Source of the DNA: Spirochaetota bacterium
GTDB lineage: Bacteria; Spirochaetota; UBA4802; JAFGDQ01
Length of the DNA: 39,142 bases
Assembly (NCBI GenBank): GCA_016932015.1
Contig: JAFGDQ010000053.1
Coordinates: 1-39,142 of the forward strand
Direction of reading: 5' to 3'
Part shown: positions 35,870 through 39,142 of the stretch, piece after piece
How positions within the stretch are numbered: position 1 is the stretch's first letter
How the letters are laid out: each line of letters opens with the position of its first letter
Notes under the pieces: generated by a model
Databases searched by the model: none
Told to the model about the DNA's origin: nothing
The model's input: the letters and a program-made list of their open reading frames with translations, nothing else
Position numbers and translations under genes: made by a program

Positions 35870-37714
35870 ATGGCAAATTTTAACACTAAACTTTATCGGG
35901 AAATAGAAAAAGATGTGATATTCAAGAAATATTTATTAGAAGAGATCATACAAAAACGTAAAATCATCCCGTATTTTCAGCCGATCATTGATTTCCAGAC
36001 AGGCGACATTCACGGATACGAAATTCTTTCCAGGGCTGAAAGTCCGTTTGAGAATCCCGCGTTTATGTTTGAAAAAGCCAGAATATGGGGCCTTAGCTGG
36101 GAGCTCGAATACACATGCAGGACAATAGCGCTTGACGCGATTTCCGGACTGCCTGACGAATTCAGGGATAAAAAATTTTTCCTCAATGTCAGTCCCAATA
36201 TATTCAGTGATTACAGATTCAGCTCCGATAAAACTCTCGACAGTATGAAAAATTCCGGCCTGAACCCGGGAAATATTGTAATTGAAGTAACAGAGACTAC
36301 CAGTGTTGACAATTATGAAAAATTCGAACAAATAATCCAGTATTATGTAAGCCAGGGTTTCAATATCGCTCTCGATGACTTTGGGGCCGGCCATTCAGGG
36401 CTGCTTACCCTGGTTGCCACTTCTCCCAAATACATGAAAATTGACAACGGCCTGATTTCAGGAATCCATAACAGTCCGTATAAACAAAATCTTGTAAAAT
36501 CCATAATCGGGTTTTCAGCCAATGTTGACAGTTTCATAATTGCAGAAGGAATTGAAACATATGACGAATTGCGGACTGCTTTCCGTCTCGGGGTACATTA
36601 CGGGCAGGGATTTTTCCTCGGAAAACCGTCCCCGGATCCCGGCGGATTAACAGAATACGCGGCGGATACGATAAACGAACTTCTTGACAGAAAAAAAAGG
36701 TCAAAATACACATTCGATATTTCAATATATAATATGATTGTTAATCCTGTCACTTTTCCGAATGATACGCTGACATGCGGTGAACTTGACAGTTTATTCA
36801 GAAAAAACAAGTCAATAGACCATATTGTTATTCTTGAAGCCGGAATTCCCAAGGCAGTTCTGACACGCGCCTATTTTTATTCGGTCTTCGGAGGGAGGTT
36901 CGGGTATTCAGTTTTCGAAAAAAAATACGCGGAATCAATAGCAAAATCAAATATCCTGCTTATAAACGAAAACACGGACATGAGGACAGCCGGACGGCTT
37001 GCGATGAGCAGACGGCAGGAAGATTTATATGACCCTGTCCTTGTTGTAGACGATGAAGGAAATTTTGTGGGCACAATTACGATGAAGCAGGTAATCAATA
37101 AAGCCTTTGACCTTGAAATCAAAATCGCCACCTGTTCAAATCCGTTAACACAATTGCCGGGAAATATAATAATTGGATACTGGCTGGAAGAAATTCTGAG
37201 AAATAATACTTTCACAGTACTGTATTGCGACCTTGATAATTTTAAGGAATATAATGACAGGTACGGCTTCAGCAAAGGGGATGATGTACTGAAAGCCACG
37301 GCAAGAATACTTTCCGATTTTACACAGGAAATACCCGGAGCCAAACTGGGGCATATTGGCGGTGACGATTTTATAATTATAAGTGAAAGTACAATTAATG
37401 AGGAAAAGATAGAAGAACTCTGTCTGGCTTTTGACAAACGCAGATCGGATTTCTTCTCGCTAAACCATCTCGAAGACGGATTTTACCTTGCTACAAGCCG
37501 TCAGGGAGAGAAAAAAAGTATACCGCTTATAGCGCTCAGCGTGGCTGCAGTTACTGACAGCAATTTTACAAATCCGCCTCATCCGGGGCAGCTTGGGCAG
37601 GTAAGCGCAATGCTTAAAAAACGGGTAAAAGCGCAAAACAAGGAATCAGGATACAGCGGTTATCTTTTTGACAGACGGGAATATCAAATAAAAGAATCAG
37701 CAGTTAAAAACTAA
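35870..37714 (+). CDS. EAL-CBS-GGDEF cyclic di-GMP protein
   Basis: This 614-residue soluble protein has an EAL phosphodiesterase domain (about 30-260): E51-I-L in GYEILSRAESP, NVSP, EVTE, DDFGAGHSG, MKIDNGLI and AEGIET are all present, so c-di-GMP hydrolysis is likely. A CBS pair follows (about 285-415). The C-terminal GGDEF domain (about 430-600) has YCDLDNFKEYNDRYG but reads GGDDF instead of GGDEF. No inhibitory-site RxxD is seen upstream. It may be a nucleotide-tuned phosphodiesterase with a weak or regulatory cyclase domain. AAAAGGA precedes the ATG. It stands alone. Confidence 0.9.
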   Translation: MANFNTKLYREIEKDVIFKKYLLEEIIQKRKIIPYFQPIIDFQTGDIHGYEILSRAESPFENPAFMFEKARIWGLSWELEYTCRTIALDAISGLPDEFRDKKFFLNVSPNIFSDYRFSSDKTLDSMKNSGLNPGNIVIEVTETTSVDNYEKFEQIIQYYVSQGFNIALDDFGAGHSGLLTLVATSPKYMKIDNGLISGIHNSPYKQNLVKSIIGFSANVDSFIIAEGIETYDELRTAFRLGVHYGQGFFLGKPSPDPGGLTEYAADTINELLDRKKRSKYTFDISIYNMIVNPVTFPNDTLTCGELDSLFRKNKSIDHIVILEAGIPKAVLTRAYFYSVFGGRFGYSVFEKKYAESIAKSNILLINENTDMRTAGRLAMSRRQEDLYDPVLVVDDEGNFVGTITMKQVINKAFDLEIKIATCSNPLTQLPGNIIIGYWLEEILRNNTFTVLYCDLDNFKEYNDRYGFSKGDDVLKATARILSDFTQEIPGAKLGHIGGDDFIIISESTINEEKIEELCLAFDKRRSDFFSLNHLEDGFYLATSRQGEKKSIPLIALSVAAVTDSNFTNPPHPGQLGQVSAMLKKRVKAQNKESGYSGYLFDRREYQIKESAVKN

Positions 37715-37905
37715 ACGACAAAATTCGTCAGAATCTGCATCCTGCAATTCCCGGGCTTTCAGGATTATTCAAACGCATGATTTCATTCCATTTCGTTCAT
37801 TAAAAAATTTATATTAAACTAATTAAAAATTTATTATTTATTTTAATACAACTGTTATCAATAGAGTATACGGAATATATATCTGTAAATCAGACTAAAA
37901 TACGG

Positions 37906-38136
37906 ATGCTCGCAATGACAATATTAAGAAGCATTTATATTCTGGTAAAGTCTGTCACGGTATTCTTTTTTTCTTCAATGCTTTACGAATACGCGGCAAA
38001 AAATACCAGAAGAAAAACAGGCAGAATTATTTACAAAGCTTTACTGTCGCTGGTGAAGCTGGAACATCAGCTGTCAGTAATTTGTAAAGAAAAAAACCGG
38101 AGCACAGGAAAATATAAAGTTCTTAATTATAATTAA
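37906..38136 (+). CDS. Possible small protein
   Basis: This 76-codon frame lies after the EAL gene, with a hydrophobic N-terminal part (about 5-25) and a basic tail. Codon use (frequent AGA, GAA and CTG) resembles that of real genes here, but the ribosome site is poor and no family is recognised. A second ATG at 37915 is an alternative start. It could be a small membrane protein or a chance frame. Confidence 0.35.
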   Translation: MLAMTILRSIYILVKSVTVFFFSSMLYEYAAKNTRRKTGRIIYKALLSLVKLEHQLSVICKEKNRSTGKYKVLNYN

Positions 38137-38173
38137 CTGGTATTATTTAGTATTGCGTAAAAAGATTATATAC

Positions 38174-38686
38174 TCACTTGTCTTTATAAATTCTTTCCTT
38201 TAGTGTATTACCGGACATTACGTCTGTTCCTGTAATTTCAACATAGCCGGTATATGAAAGCAATGCTCCTTTTTTCGCGTGTATCATCACGCCCGTAAGA
38301 ACACATCTGCTGCCCTCAATAAAAACATAGGGTATCACTTTTTCGTCTTTTAACTCAATTGTAATTATTATGGAAGGAATTGATTTAATCGTAACTTCAA
38401 CAGATGAATCACTTATAACTTTTTGAGACTCAATACCGTAATAACGTCTTTCAAAATAACTCAGCTCACGAACACTTCCGCCCGGTCTTTTCCTGAATCC
38501 GGATACCGGATTTTTCCCGGAGAATTTTTCATTGTCCAGCTTTACCGAATACTGTATCCAGCTTTTTATAATATTGCTGTGTACAGCAAACACTTCAATT
38601 TTTGTTTCAGCATATACAGCTTTCGCATTAAAAAGAAAAAGCACCGCTAACAAAAAAGATATATTTTTAATTTTAAAATGCGGCAT
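38174..38686 (-). CDS. Secreted DUF4833-like protein
   Basis: This 170-residue protein has a cleavable signal (hydrophobic LLAVLFLFNA, then AVYAE). The mature part has the pattern HSNIIKSWIQYSVKLDNEKF, PVSGFRKRPGG and ELSYFERRYYGI, which I recall from DUF4833 proteins of unknown function. AGGAAA precedes the ATG at 38686. It lies just after the barrel protein gene at 38730 on the same strand (43 bases) and may be cotranscribed with it. Confidence 0.68.
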   Translation of the reverse strand: MPHFKIKNISFLLAVLFLFNAKAVYAETKIEVFAVHSNIIKSWIQYSVKLDNEKFSGKNPVSGFRKRPGGSVRELSYFERRYYGIESQKVISDSSVEVTIKSIPSIIITIELKDEKVIPYVFIEGSRCVLTGVMIHAKKGALLSYTGYVEITGTDVMSGNTLKERIYKDK

Positions 38687-38729
38687 AATTTCCTGATAGA
38701 ATAATATAGTGATTCATTCAGTATTGATT

Positions 38730-39142
38730 TCAGTAGCAAAGAGCGGTCAATGTAAACAGTAATGACTGCGTGTCAGTTCCCAATTCTATCCCGTCATCCT
38801 CTCTGTTCGTAAAGCCTGCCATGTATGTCAGATTAAGGCTGTAATGCTTTATGAACTCATAACCAAGTCCGGCATATATACCAAAACCGTAATCCAGTTC
38901 CTGATCGTTTTCAAAAGGTGCATAAAAATGAGCAAATCCTGCTCCTGCATTCAGAAATAAAGACGGAGAATTATTTTTAAAATACCATGAAAGCCCGAAT
39001 GGGCCCATGGAATTGACAAAAACCTCTTTTTTACCTGACATCCTTCTGGTTTCAGTCCATAATTCCTTATTATTATAATAAATTAATAATTTATCCGAAA
39101 TACCGTATCCAATAATCAGATCAACTGCAAGGGCTTTAAGAT
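38730..39142 (-). CDS. Outer-membrane beta-barrel protein, 5' end outside the window
   Basis: The minus-strand frame is open from the window edge to the stop at 38730. An internal ATG at 39041 is not a likely start, because the frame upstream reads as coding (ALAVDLIIGYGISDKLLIYY). The visible 136 codons show alternating beta strands (LFLNAGAGFAHFYAPF, GFGIYAGLGYEFI, SLNLTYMAGFT) and end in an aromatic residue (TALCY), as in small outer-membrane barrels. The N terminus and signal are lost at the edge. Confidence 0.75.
   Translation of the reverse strand, partial: LKALAVDLIIGYGISDKLLIYYNNKELWTETRRMSGKKEVFVNSMGPFGLSWYFKNNSPSLFLNAGAGFAHFYAPFENDQELDYGFGIYAGLGYEFIKHYSLNLTYMAGFTNREDDGIELGTDTQSLLFTLTALCY

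Overview
The window is a 39.1-kb piece of an AT-rich, Gram-negative bacterial chromosome. The Gram-negative call rests on a TonB-dependent receptor, outer-membrane barrel proteins and several lipoproteins. Most genes have a purine-rich Shine-Dalgarno site, and some start at TTG or GTG. Three of the four likely lipoproteins have Phe at position -3 of the lipobox. Together with pyrophosphate-type phosphofructokinase, FecR-domain proteins, a UROD-like protein and an EAL-CBS-GGDEF protein, this suggests an uncultured anaerobic spirochaete-like or FCB-type lineage. That placement is inference only. I see no rRNA, tRNA, CRISPR array, transposase or phage gene.

Layout. Positions 1-6.6 kb (minus strand) hold core metabolism: carB, a queD-type 6-carboxytetrahydropterin synthase and folE, preceded by a PPi-type phosphofructokinase with a small lipoprotein gene behind it. 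Positions 6.9-10.2 kb hold an ECF-like sigma factor overlapping a membrane FecR protein, then a small membrane protein and a FecR lipoprotein. All three downstream proteins end in the same 57-residue module. Positions 10.4-13.4 kb carry ilvD-rimI-engB. Positions 13.6-18.1 kb hold a tautomerase-like protein, an AAA ATPase, a UROD-family protein without the usual zinc motif, a STAS protein, a CPBP protease and a DUF2062 protein.

Positions 18.9-29.3 kb look like an envelope and carbohydrate region. It contains a GT-B glycosyltransferase translationally coupled to a radical SAM/SPASM enzyme, an OlsB-like acyltransferase, an alpha/beta hydrolase, a PHP-glycosyltransferase fusion, and a STAS / metallo-beta-lactamase-fold / GH13 glucosidase operon. 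Positions 29.3-30.8 kb hold a decayed gene with 21-bp repeats, a palindromic element and two small unknown genes. Positions 30.9-35.3 kb carry a TonB-dependent receptor with a beta-helix lipoprotein. The end holds an EAL-CBS-GGDEF protein, a DUF4833-like secreted protein and a barrel protein cut by the window edge.

The best candidate for an undescribed system is the sigma/FecR cluster with its shared C-terminal module. Other items worth a look are the PHP-GT fusion neighbourhood, a perfect 24-bp palindrome at 18602-18625, the heptad-repeat pseudogene near 29.4 kb, and a small family of intergenic hairpins.
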